Origin: Apostichopus japonicus
Taxonomy: Eukaryota; Echinodermata; Holothuroidea; Aspidochirotida; Stichopodidae
Direction of reading: 5' to 3'
Assembly: GCF_037975245.1 (NCBI RefSeq)
Contig: NC_092575.1
Location: forward strand, 18,991,841 to 19,055,840
DNA length: 64,000 bases
In this document: in pieces, positions 1-13,092 of the stretch
How the letters are laid out: each line of letters starts with the position of its first letter
Position numbering within the stretch: position 1 is the first letter of the stretch
Translations under genes and position numbers: made by a program
The notes under the pieces: generated by a model
Databases searched by the model: none
The model's input: the letters and a program-made list of their open reading frames with translations, nothing else
What the model was told of the DNA's origin: nothing

Positions 1-420
1 AAAAGTTTATCTGGATTTTCTTTATATCAACCAGATAAAGTTTTATCTGGCCCAGATATGGATGCAATAAAATTTAACCAGATCAAATTTTATATGGGCC
101 ATACAAAAGTTTATCTGGATTTTCTTTATATCAACCAGATAAAGTTTTATCTGGCCCAGATATGGATGCAATAAAATTTAACCAGATTAAATTTTATATG
201 GGCCATACAAAAGTTTATCTGGATTTTCTTTATATCAACCAGATAAAGTTTTATCTGGCCCAGATATGGATGCAATAAAATTTAACCAGATCAAATTTTA
301 TATGGGCCATATAAAAGTTTATCTGGATTTTCTTTATATCAACCAGATAAAGTTTTATCTGGTCCAGATATGGATGCAATAAAATTAAACCAGATCAAAT
401 TTTATATGGGCCATATAAAA
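1..420. repeat. 104-bp tandem satellite, four copies
   Basis: Four head-to-tail copies with an exact 104-bp period begin at about 1, 105, 209 and 313 and differ by only a few substitutions. Each unit contains inverted versions of the words ATCTGG and CCAGAT, so it can fold on itself. From 421 to about 560 the period breaks down into diverged words of the same kind. The array is cut by the window start. No coding potential is seen. Confidence 0.95.
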
Positions 421-572
421 CTTGATTTTATATCAAGTTATATCTGCCCAATTTTTTATCTGGCCAGATATAAATTCCAGATCTGCAGCAGATCTGGCCC
501 AGATTGAAATTCCAGATCTGCAGCAGATCTGGATTTTTATATCTGGCCCAGATCTGGGATTTCGGTAAGGGA

Positions 573-810
573 AGTATTATCCAATTGTATCCGTGTGATA
601 CGTAACCAATAAAATTGACTACTATAATTATTGTAACAGGACTGCCGTATCAGCAAGCTGAAAACATATTGTATCAAGCTTCGTCCAGTGTATTATTGTT
701 CTTACGCCTATAGAAACGTTACCACAGTATGCAAATCTACGGTTGACGAACGCAAAGTTCCATTTCTTCACATAACGTAGGCTACTAGTATGAATATCAA
801 ATTCCAGCCA
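573..810. repeat. Direct repeat, copy 1
   Basis: This stretch of about 240 bp recurs at 1111-1350 in the same orientation with roughly 90% or better identity by eye. The two copies are separated by about 300 bp. Neither carries an ORF, and they lack the TG...CA ends and primer-binding site that would make them LTRs. Confidence 0.85.
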
Positions 811-1110
811 AATGTATTAATACATTGACAAGTGCATGCACATGTTTTGAGAGCAGCTTAACTGGATTCATAGCGATGGATATTAAACTAATGTTAAACT
901 AAAAGTTGGGTATAAAGCAGTCGACGCGTAAAAAACAACATAAGTATAGCCTACAGCCTCAACGTCGATTCAAAAAAGGGCTTTTTCAATTTCCATCGCA
1001 GTGATTTGCTACTTTCATGTCAATGAGCTTGGGACCGAACCTGTCGGTTTTGACGTCAGTGGAAGCCACAGCGTAACGTTGTGCTAAAATTTCACCAACT
1101 TGAAATTATA

Positions 1111-1350
1111 AGTATCATCCAAATTGTATCCGTGTGATATGAAACCAATAAAATTGAATGTTATAATTATTGTAACAGGACTACCGAACGTATCAGCAAG
1201 CTGAAAACAGATTGTATCAAGCTTCGTCCAATGTATTATTGTCGGCTTACGCCTACAGAAACGTTACCACAGTATGCAAATCTACTGTTGACGAACGCAG
1301 AGTTCCATTTCTTCACATAACGTACTAGTATGAATATCAAATTCCAGCCA
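1111..1350. repeat. Direct repeat, copy 2
   Basis: Second copy of the 573-810 repeat. It has a small insertion (ACCGAACGTATC against GCCGTATC) and scattered substitutions. The 811-1110 spacer holds nothing recognisable. Confidence 0.85.
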
Positions 1351-1444
1351 TCAGATTCTCCACAGCGCCATCATTTTTAATTGTTGCGCGATCAGTAAAA
1401 TGATATTCCAAGAAAGTGACGCGTAATAGTAGTTGTAAGTTGAG

Positions 1445-1895
1445 TCTCGTCTATCCGACATGCTCAGTGATAAACTTCCGCCACGTATCACGATCTTGCG
1501 CAAAGTTTATTGCTTCCTCGAAATTGTTAATGTTAACGTCCTTAAATTGCGACTATATTTTTCCAAGCAAGGTAGTCACGGGTCTTCCTACTGGTTTAGC
1601 GGTATGTCTCAAGGCTTCTCTTAAAGCAACCTTTGCTGGATCGTCATCCTGGAGTCTTGCTACATGACCGAAATATCTCAATCTTCTATGTGCGACTATG
1701 GATGACCAAGGTGTTTGGTTGGTTTCATTTTAGAGCTCATCGTTTGATAACCAATGGTTATTGGTCCATCTAATGTTGAGAATATTACGAAGTAGTCTCC
1801 TTTGAAAAGTGTCAAATTTGCGATCAAGATCCTTCGTTGTGCCCCACAGTTCGCAATTGTACAAACAATACTCTTTAATATAAAGCCGTGAAAAT
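1445..1895 (-). pseudogene. Decayed LINE, C-terminal end of the reverse-transcriptase ORF
   Basis: Read on the minus strand, this stretch encodes the tail that follows the reverse transcriptase in many non-LTR retrotransposons. Recognisable pieces are YNCELWGTTKDLDRKFDTFQ, then RRLLRNILNIRW, then RLRYFGHVARLQDDDPAK and GRPVTTLLGKI. In-frame stops interrupt it (after SNDEL and after LGKI), so it is dead. The GHVAR-type motif is typical of these tails. A clade cannot be assigned from so little sequence. Confidence 0.75.
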
Positions 1896-1948
1896 CCTAA
1901 GCTTAATGTTCTCAGCTCCAGGTATTAATTATCTTATGGAACAAGAAT

Positions 1949-2236
1949 ATGGAACGCGAAAAAGGGCAAACTTATTTCGTTTTCTAAACTAAGTTTGTTG
2001 TTGTCTAAACTAGAGTTGTTGCTGCTGTATAACCACGTTGTTGCTCAAACTAGGGAGTTGTTATGGATAACAACTCCCTGCTCAAACTCACGGTGATGTC
2101 TTAAAGGCGATATCGCTCGTAGACTTTTTTTTGAGGGCGCTGGCATTATCGAGGTTTCAGCGAGGTTCCATTGTCTAAACATACGTCGTTGTCTAAACTT
2201 TCGTTGTTGCCATCGGCGCTGTTCAAAATTGCTCAA
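1949..2236. repeat. Left arm of a foldback-like element
   Basis: The arm starts at about 1949 with ATGGAACGCGAAAAAGGGC. Its first 100 bp or so are the inverted complement of 5870-5967. Further in, the word GTCTAAACT recurs every 15-30 bp, mirrored by GTTTAGAC words in the right arm. Long, internally repetitive inverted termini are typical of foldback-type elements. No target-site duplication could be established. Confidence 0.6.
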
Positions 2237-2240
2237 CCGC

Positions 2241-2500
2241 GTAATATTAACCAGAATGAAAAATGCATTGAGGTTTCGATGACTTCAGTACACCAGAGTT
2301 CTGCTTGTTAGTATATCCAGAACTAGCTGTTACAATAGAAATGGCCCAAACCACCATTTTGATACAATAACACTATGGCATGATAAAATCAGGTCAGTCT
2401 ACTGTACGTGGCTATACACACCTCCACCAAAAACAATTGGGGTCTCGGAGGTCCAAGTCCATTTGGGGTCACTAGAGGTCAAATTGTGGAAACCGTGTTT
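2241..2500. repeat. Dispersed repeat shared with 27940-28240
   Basis: The sequence from CCAGAATG through CACCTCCACCAAAAACAATT is repeated in inverted orientation near 28081-28240. It matches there with substitutions and a central length difference. It is an unclassified interspersed family of about 250 bp. Confidence 0.7.
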
Positions 2501-2609
2501 TATAAGCTACCGTATCTCCCACCGCTAGCCTACCAGATAACATGAGCGTGGCGCCTCATACAAATAGGAGGCTGCGCGGTAAACAACTTTTAAAATGTTA
2601 TAGGCTATG

Positions 2610-2962
2610 CATATACGCTGTGAATGTCAGAAATCATGTAAAACGAGTGTCTAGACAAAGTACCAGCATACAAATACTCCACATTAAAACTGATTTCATT
2701 TGGCCCCTTCAACAATGTGTGAATTCGCTGTGAATGTCGGAAATCAAGTAAAATGAGTGTCTAGACAAAATGCCGGCACAAAAATACTTCACTTTTAAAC
2801 CAACTTAGTTGAGCCCCTTCAACAATGTTTAGAGACAAGCTGTGAATGTCTGGAATAAAGTAAAACGAGTGTAGAGACAAAATGTCAGCATAAAATAATG
2901 CACTTGAACCATTAAGTGATGTCTGGATATGTTGTGAATGTCTGGAATAAAGTAAAACGAGT
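2610..2962. repeat. Degenerate tandem repeat, about 110-bp period
   Basis: Four diverged copies share the core GCTGTGAATGTC...AAGTAAAACGAGTGT, starting near 2617, 2728, 2840 and 2932. Copies vary by substitution and small indels. The array lies inside the putative foldback element. Confidence 0.75.
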
Positions 2963-3164
2963 GACATTAATATTACTAGAGACGAAAGTTTTCCTCCCGA
3001 TCGAACACCGATTGCGTTTATTACTTTTACTAGTGTAGTTGTAAAGATGCGATCATATCACTGCCTGTACTTTGTTAATGCTCTACACAATATATACGGC
3101 AGATGCCATCCAGTGCCCTAGCTTCGCTGTTTTACAGGGGCGGCCACCCGACCTTCATTTCCCG

Positions 3165-4335
3165 ACCTTTTAACACGTTTGCATGAAAGATATGGTGTTG
3201 ATGGAATTCCATTGTATTGGATGAAATCATACTTAGCAAACCGTACCCAATGTGTTATTGTGGATCAAAATCTGTCAAAGGATGTTACGCTTGCAACTGG
3301 AGTCCCACAAGGCTCAGTTCTGGGGCCGTTACTTTACACCTTGTATGTAGCTCCATTGCATGATTTAATCATTTCAGCTAATATGCAAACTGTTATTTAT
3401 GCTGATGACATTCAGTTATTCACATCTTTCCATCCTGATCATTGTTCCGATGCTATTCAGAAAATCCAAAACTGTATTGCAGATGTAAAATCATGGGCTA
3501 TATCAAACAATCTTTTTATCAATGACTCAAAGACTGAAATCCTCCATGCTACCTCGCAATTTAAATCCACAACAATCAAATCTATTTCAGTCAAAATTGA
3601 TCAGACTACCATCACTCCGTCCACGCACGTCAAAAGTCTAGGAGTTGTACTGGATCCCCATCTAAGCATGAAACAACAGGTCAATGCTGTTTGCAAATCA
3701 TCATACAATGCCGTACGGAAGATCAGCCGGATACGGAAGTTTTTAACCAAAGATATCACTACAAAACTTGTATGTTCCTTGATAATGCCCAGGCTTGACT
3801 ACTGTAACTCCCTTTTATTTGGCCTTCCTGACTCTACACTGAAAAAACTTCAAACTGTTCAGAATTCTGCTGCCCGGTTAATATCATGTTCATCGCGTCA
3901 TGATCACATGTCTCCAGTGCTTCAATCACTCCATTGGCTTCCAGTAAAACATCGGTCAATTTATAAGCTCCTCCTCTTAACGTACAAATCACAACACTCC
4001 CTTGCTCCTGGTTACATTACAAATTTAATTCCTCAGTATCATCCTCAACGCCAACTTCGCTCGTCTACAAAGTGTCTTCTTGCCACCAGCCATACCCCAA
4101 ACACAAAGTTTTATGGAGAAAGAGCCTTCATCTCTGCTGCACCTCAACTCTGGAACAATCTACCATCTTCAATTCGCAATGCACCATCGGTTGACTGTTT
4201 TAAGCGTCTCTTAAAAACACATTTATTCCAAAATTTACAGTGATTTGTCTTGCATATTTGTGTACTTGTTTTAAGCGCTTTGAGGCCTTTGCATAAAGCG
4301 CTATATAAATATTTGCTTATTATTATTATTATTTC
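3165..4335 (+). mobile_element. LINE (CR1/L2-like): reverse-transcriptase C-terminal half and 3' tail
   Basis: A continuous open frame of about 355 codons runs to a stop at 4241-4243. Its N-terminal part shows reverse-transcriptase motifs: TGVPQGSVLGPLLYTLYV, then the catalytic YADD in VIYADDIQLF. The rest is the usual tail of CR1/L2-type elements (RLDYCNSLLFGLP, LHWLPV, LWNNLPSSIR). The endonuclease and fingers regions are missing, so it is 5'-truncated, as expected of target-primed insertions. After the stop comes a short 3' UTR with GCGCTATATAAATAT and a (TTA)n tail ending near 4333. The frame is intact, suggesting recent insertion. Non-autonomous. Confidence 0.92.
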
Positions 4336-5310
4336 GGCTGCCCTGCCACTCTTTCCTCTTCGCCAACTCCGTATAATTATATAGTACCCCCATGCATTGA
4401 ACTTGCAGCGATTTCACCAGCAACCCCAACTCTTCAATTGTTCCCGTACATGCAGTGTGCATATCTCGCCAAATTCAACGCAATTGTTTTAGGCCTGTTC
4501 GAACTTCGGAGTTTCACGCGCAAATCCTGAAAATTTGTGAAGAAAAGATTAATTCACCGTACCTACAACACATAGCCCTAGTCAAAACTCGGGTGTATCT
4601 TCGATGATTAATTTCTTGTATAGCATGTTAGCGGTCTTTTTGGTCTAAAAATTCGTAACAATGCTGAGCGGGGTTTGTGTTTATTCAATTTACCCCACAA
4701 TCCATTTCCCAAATCGAAACTCCGAACTGGATTGGTATTACGAATGAACTTGCTTGGGGGATAGAAAACTAGTTCTGTGAGTGTATTGCCTACGTACTTC
4801 AATATTGTGTCCTTCGTGTTACTCACGAAGCACAGACTACATCCAACCATTGATCAACTGATCCAACATTTACTCTGAATGCTTTGCAGTATTTGGAAAT
4901 AACTAGCTCCACGAAAATTATAGTATTTAAATAACATTTTGACGCAATGTCGATGAAGTATTTCAAACTTCAATGACTACTTTTGACGATGTATGAATAT
5001 AGTAGTTTATATACACACGAATGTTGCACCATGCAGAATCATGACTTGGAGCACGTGTGTAGAGGGACCGCGAAAATTTACGCAAGTTTGCAACGAAGAA
5101 ATTACCTGTCGTATGAATGCACATTTAACATTATTAACTCTCGATACTGAGAGAACAAAACATACTGTGAGATGAAAAGTCCTTTTCAGTATCAGAGATA
5201 TTGTGGAAGCTTCCCGCAAAATTAATAGATTGTCTCAACTCATAACTTTCTTTGTTTAAACAATTATTCAAATATTACGTTAAAAATATCATTAACAACG
5301 TCCTCGTTAT

Positions 5311-5422
5311 AACGTCCTGATTTGTAGCAACTATCATATAAATGTCGTTAACAACGTGATTTTGTTCGACAAATCAGGTTGTTAACGGTACTTACATGGC
5401 TGTTGCTACAAATCAGGACGTT
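5311..5422. repeat. Perfect 21-bp inverted repeat with about 70-bp loop
   Basis: AACGTCCTGATTTGTAGCAAC at 5311-5331 is mirrored exactly by GTTGCTACAAATCAGGACGTT at 5402-5422. The loop holds further partly symmetrical GTTAACAACGT words. The structure lies inside the putative foldback element. Confidence 0.85.
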
Positions 5423-5699
5423 AACGAATTTGTTCCCTTTTCGCGTTACAAAGTTAAACCATCATACTTTGCGTTCATTGAACACTGAAGATGCAATCCT
5501 GTTTGCAGACAATGGGTAAGGGACTATTAGCCAAACAAATCGCGGGAAATTTGAGAAAACATCATTGCCTGTATATAGCATGAAAAACTCTGTAATAGAA
5601 ATGTTGTAAGCTCTGCGCGGAAGCAACTTCGGTTGATTGTTATAATTTTTTGGAAAAGAAAGAATGATGTTCGTTCACAATGTGTTACAACAACAGAAC

Positions 5700-5967
5700 T
5701 TTGGATAGCAACGAAAGTGTAGACATCACCGTGAGTTTAGACATCAACGTGAGTTTAGACATCAACCGTAAGTTTAAACATCAACGTGAATTTAGACATT
5801 AACGCGCGTTTAGTCATCAACGTGACTTTAGACATCAACGTAAGTTTAGACAACGTAAGTTTAGACGAACAACAGCAACATGGTAAAACGGCAGCAACAA
5901 CTTTAGTTTAGACAACAACAAACTTAGTTTTAGACAGCGAAATATGTTTGCCCTTTTCGCGTTCCAT
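5700..5967. repeat. Right arm of the foldback-like element, 18-bp tandem words
   Basis: Several imperfect copies of an 18-bp word built on ACATCAACGTGAGTTTAG fill about 5719-5865. The last 100 bp mirror the left arm and end in GCCCTTTTCGCGTTCCAT. Together the two arms would bound about 4.0 kb. Confidence 0.6.
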
Positions 5968-8657
<2,690 letters not shown>

Positions 8658-8895
8658 GTCATGGGCCGGCCATGTCACTAGAAGGGGAGATGGAAGATGG
8701 AGCACGCTAACCACTGTATGGACACCGCTTGACGGGAAAAGGAACAGAGGCAGGCAAAGAAAGAGATGGAGAGATGAAATACAGAAATTCTGGAATGAAA
8801 CCAATTGGTACACACATGCAAGGGAGAGAGAGAGTTGGAGATATCATGCTGAGGCCTTCATCCAGCAGTGGATCGACAACGGCTGAAGAAGAAGA
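8658..8895 (+). mobile_element. LINE 3' fragment, copy 1 (GAA-tailed family)
   Basis: Nearly identical to 28725-28945, with one extra 6-bp word and a few substitutions. The encoded tail (WAGHVTRRGDGRWSTLTTVW, KRWRDEIQKFWNETNWYTHA) is the post-reverse-transcriptase C terminus of a non-LTR retrotransposon. It ends in (GAA)n after a TGA stop. Its 5' edge is exactly where the GATA array stops. Confidence 0.85.
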
Positions 8896-8979
8896 AGAAG
8901 TGAACAGCTACGAGAATAAAACTAAATAAGCAGAACCAGAACAGTAACAGAGGCAGCACAGAGGGCTGCAAGTGACAGA

Positions 8980-9549
8980 TCACACACTGTGGCCAAATCG
9001 CTTTGCACGCGAGTTAAATAAGTGTATTGCCTCAGGTAACAAAGAATTACGGAACCTGGACGTTTTAGTATTGGGCACCTGTAATCGTATCCCGGATCTG
9101 TTGAAAATGATATCACTATGAAAAGGGTGTGTGTGATCTTCTTTTATATTTTTTAGTTTCTTCAACAGACTCTCTTCATATATGGTTGAGAGTGACGGAA
9201 GACTTGAACCAATGAAACGTTCAGCTAACTTCCGAACACGTTCCAGTTCTGCCCTGTACTTCTTCGGCATACTGCCAAAGAAACATATAATACTGGACGT
9301 TATGACACTTTGGATGATTGACTGGTAGAATAATTTCATGATGGTATAATTAACTCTGCATGTTTTCAATTTTCTAAGGAAATAAAGTCGTTCGCAGGCT
9401 TTACCCTTAACAGCCTTTGTGTGAACATTCCAATTAAGTTTATTATCGACATACGTTCCCAGGTACTTGTAGCTTTCTACCCTCTCAACTACTTTGCCAT
9501 CAATTATGACATGATCGTGGACAATATTTCCTTTCCTAAAATCAAACAC
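8980..9549 (-). mobile_element. LINE fragment, reverse-transcriptase C-terminal region
   Basis: A minus-strand open frame of about 189 codons includes YKYLGTYVDNKLNWNVHT, then CERLYFLRKLKTC and SSIICFFGSMPKK. This matches the region after the palm in many LINE polymerases, where KYLG.. is followed by a conserved NW. It is 5'-truncated, and the catalytic YADD is not in this piece. It ends with NSRAKRFGHSV, with no visible poly-A. Confidence 0.85.
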
Positions 9550-9599
9550 TCACCCTCCTCCATTTATATACTCACCTCCTCCCTTTTTCCTCTTTGCCC

Positions 9600-10260
9600 G
9601 TGATCTCTTACCTTCTTGCTGCTATAGATGGACCACTATAAAAATCTGGCGAGGGGATCGGGAAGGTCAGGTTTATAGGCCCGCGGCACGGGGTCATTTA
9701 GGAGACCCGGGAAACTACGGCTTATAAAGTAGTTTAGAAGGGGCCTAGGAAAAATATCTTTCCCGGGCCAGACTTGGCTCTCCGCACCACTGCTGCTAAC
9801 ATGTTTAATTGTGTTGAGTTCTGCTGTAAGTATAAGTGGGTTATGGCATACATTCGGCTGTGTTATCTAGCCTGCGGTATAAAGACTCTGGCAGGTTATA
9901 TGCATATGGAATTAGTAATAAAGTAAAAGGGGAAACCCCCACGAGAACGTTTACGTCGGCTTTACTTTGTACAGCAATCCACAAACAGCATAATTAATTA
10001 GTTTACACTAATATTTGACAAAATTCATAACGTGTATTCGAAAACATCAATATTTTACACTTTGTGCAGACTTTTATATTTTTGTTTTGAGAAATTCATC
10101 AAAACCCCCTGCAGTGAACATTGTATTGTGAATTATTAGGCGGATGATGACACCATAATATCTGAAATTATGGAATGACACGAATATAATGCTTTCAAGT
10201 TAACGCCAAAAGCCTATATAGGTCTTACAACAACAGACAATATAAACCGATAGTCTGTTA
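9600..10260. other. Anonymous intergenic DNA
   Basis: No convincing exon was seen. A GC-richer patch at about 9640-9780 contrasts with its AT-rich surroundings and may be old transposon debris. Confidence 0.4.
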
Positions 10261-10261
10261 A

Positions 10262-10397
10262 ATATTATTAATAATAATAATAATAATAATAACAACAATG
10301 ATAATAATACTAATACTACTACTACTAATAATAATAATAACAATAATAATAATACTACTACTACTACTAATAATAATAAATAATAATAATAATACTA
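10262..10397. repeat. Trinucleotide microsatellite (TAA/ACT mixed)
   Basis: Alternating blocks of TAA and ACT trinucleotides over about 135 bp. Confidence 0.95.
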
Positions 10398-10454
10398 ACA
10401 AAACACCTTGGAGAGGTTTTCCAATATTGATAGCTTCGTCTGGACCCGGCCTTA

Positions 10455-10590
10455 AGTTCTAGTCTATCGCTCCCGAGTCAGATTCGAGATCCGAGACAAG
10501 ACCGAGTCTACAGCCACACGAGTCAGTTTCCGCCGAGATCCGAGACTTGGCCGAGTCTATACAGCCACCCAAGTTAGATTCGAGATCCGA
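10455..10590. repeat. Short tandem repeat, about 55-60-bp unit
   Basis: Three diverged copies centre on GATTCGAGATCCGAG and CCGAGTCTACAGCCAC. The unit is GC-rich relative to its surroundings. Confidence 0.7.
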
Positions 10591-10599
10591 GTCAACAGA

Positions 10600-11970
10600 A
10601 GAAGATAAAAAAAAAATATGTGGTGCATATAGAACTTATCAATTCTAAGTGTATAAACAGCCTGATAGGCTGTTTCTTTCTGTCGTTTTATGCTGTTAAC
10701 GTCAGTGCCATCTCATAGATTAAAATCTTCTTAAAGACATGGCATGTACACTTGCGCGAAACATTGTTATCATAAGGCAATAAAATAATAGGAACCACAT
10801 TTATATTACACTCGACGATATGTAAGTTTGATCGTATCAATGATTTTTTTAATTTTTTTTTATCAGATATCTATGTTTGCAATATTGAGTCAATACTAAT
10901 AAAAGACATGAAAGATCGATCACTACCCTGTATATTCATACATCATAATAATTTAAAAATAGCACACATGCACTGAGATTCCATTGCTAAGTGTTTATAG
11001 CAATTTTTCCGTAACGTGTTTTATCGGTGACGGCAATGGGGGTTGGGGATGATAATAGAGAACGCCTTCCACCTCTCCCTGCTCCCAATTCATGGTGAAG
11101 AATCTCTGAAGTACCAATTTAGTATATTATAGAAGTGCCCCTTTTTCGTTAATAAAAAGTACGTTTCTTTTATATTTGCAATGAAAACGTGCATAAGCCT
11201 CGATATTTAACTTTAGTTCCTATTGACAAATTAAAAAAAGGGTGTAATTAGGAGGAAAAAACGCTTTTCGTGAGAAGTTTAAACATTTATATATTTATTC
11301 TGTTGTACTCATATTATTTACGTCTGGTATGTTTTTTTCATTTATGCAATTACTATTCAATTAAAATAGGATTTTGTTTTCCTTCTTCGTTTTATGCCTT
11401 CGCTCTATTTGCAACTCTATGTCTAAAGACATTTTAATATGAAAGAATCATTAGGTCTTACTTGTACTCGTATATATAAAGCTATGGGAGATAATAGACA
11501 ATTTGACGATTGTGCTTACAAGTATAATCTGACGCATACTTATTTATTTTATGTTTTTATTTCGAAAAACGATATAAAAAACTTAATGTTAAATAAAGTT
11601 GACTTTCAGACGCTACCGGTACGTCGGTCAACATGGTGGTTAGCTCAACTCTGTTTGATTATACTTGACTTAACTCCTTGATATTTGGGATTTAAGGGGA
11701 TGAACAAGAGTAAGGTGGGTAAATATTGACAAGGTGGGTCCCACTGTTAAATCAACAGGACTTTGAGCTAGATGAATCTTTTATGGAGTGTGCCCCTTTT
11801 GTCAATATATCATCATACCTACGACCGTATACTATAAGTTGCCACAGGAATTGGTGAACAGGATTTTGCACAGTGTGGCTTTTTGGGGGTAAAAAGGTGT
11901 ACGAATGTCTTAAGCCAAAACACTGAGAAAGGCAGTTTGTGAAAAATAGTGAAAGAAGAACAATTTGGAG
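10600..11970. other. Anonymous DNA upstream of the ZP-type gene
   Basis: Strongly AT-rich. Small open frames such as 11439-11681 have no family resemblance and no coding-like composition. A promoter for the downstream gene could lie here, but no diagnostic element stands out. Confidence 0.4.
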
Positions 11971-11974
11971 GAAA

Positions 11975-12035
11975 ATGACTCCAAAAGGGGAGATGATTTT
12001 TCTCTTCTTTTTGGTCTTTGGATTCTGTCAAATAG
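11975..12035 (+). CDS. Candidate first exon with signal peptide (ZP-type gene)
   Basis: An ATG at 11975 opens 20 codons with a hydrophobic core, IFLFFLVFGFC, which looks like a secretion signal. It ends at a good donor (ATAG then GTAAGC) in phase 1. The next recognised exon on this strand, 13093-13339, begins in the complementary phase after a CAG acceptor, so the two can be joined without a frame break. The link rests only on phase, orientation and the expectation that ZP proteins carry a signal peptide. No transcript evidence is available here. Confidence 0.45.
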
Positions 12036-13092
12036 GTAAGCCAGTATGATTATTTTCCTTTTTAAACTTACTGAGTGATGTAATCATATTATGTACATAA
12101 TCATAATGGTAGGCTGTATATGAATATCGAGGAAGAGAATTTGAAACCATAATATAAACAGATATATATATATGTATATATTTATATCAGGAGAAACACC
12201 ATCAACTTGAGGAGGGGCACAATACTCGTGTCGTGTACTGTAACTTGTATTTTTGTTAACACGACAATGGCTCAGATTGGAGGGGAGGTGTAACCGCAGT
12301 CTGCACGGGGTGGGATGGGGGCATAAGGTCCATTGTGTCCCGGCTTGGCTATGAGTCTGATATTAACATTACTCTTGGAAATGAAACATACCTTACTTCA
12401 TTTCTTAATTTTCGTAATATTTGAAGAAGACATGCATACCACTTTTTGTGGACGTTTGTTTTGTCATATGTAGTTGAATACTGTAAAAATGTAGATCTGA
12501 ACTTATGGAAGGGTAAAAGACAAAAGCGGTAAATACATCAACAAAATCGATAGTGAGATATACATATTTGTCTGAGAATTTAAAATTAAAAGTAATAAAT
12601 GAATCAAAAATTCAATATTAGAGATTAATGAAATGCATTTTTACGGTTGATACAAACTGCAATCACAATATAAATTACATGTGATTTCTCTTCTGAGTTC
12701 TTTGGTGCGATTTGATCAAGCTCTATTGTTAAGTTTTTACTGTTGGATGATGGTTTAAGGTCGCCGTTGCTGTAGTTTAGGAAACACGACTCCAACGCGA
12801 TTTTTGTTACATAACATCTAATATTCATTTGAACCCTTATTATTATTATTTCTTATTTCTTTCTAGCTTTATCTTCTTTTTTTTCTTTTTTTTTGCTGGT
12901 TTGTTATTTATTTTCTAATTTGAAGATTCTGATATGGATATAAGGTGAGTAATTATGCAGAGCTTTCTGGTTCGAATCCCGATTTTCGGCAAAAACAGTT
13001 CTTGCGCTTTAAAATTCGTTGTATAAATTTCCCGGTCAGTTTTCTTTTATTCATTTATCTCTCTATATATTGATATCTTTTAATGTCATCAG

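Noticed and set aside
573-1350. LTR retrotransposon (paired direct repeats)
   Set aside because: The spacer is only about 300 bp, with no primer-binding site, polypurine tract or coding sequence, and the repeat ends are not TG..CA.
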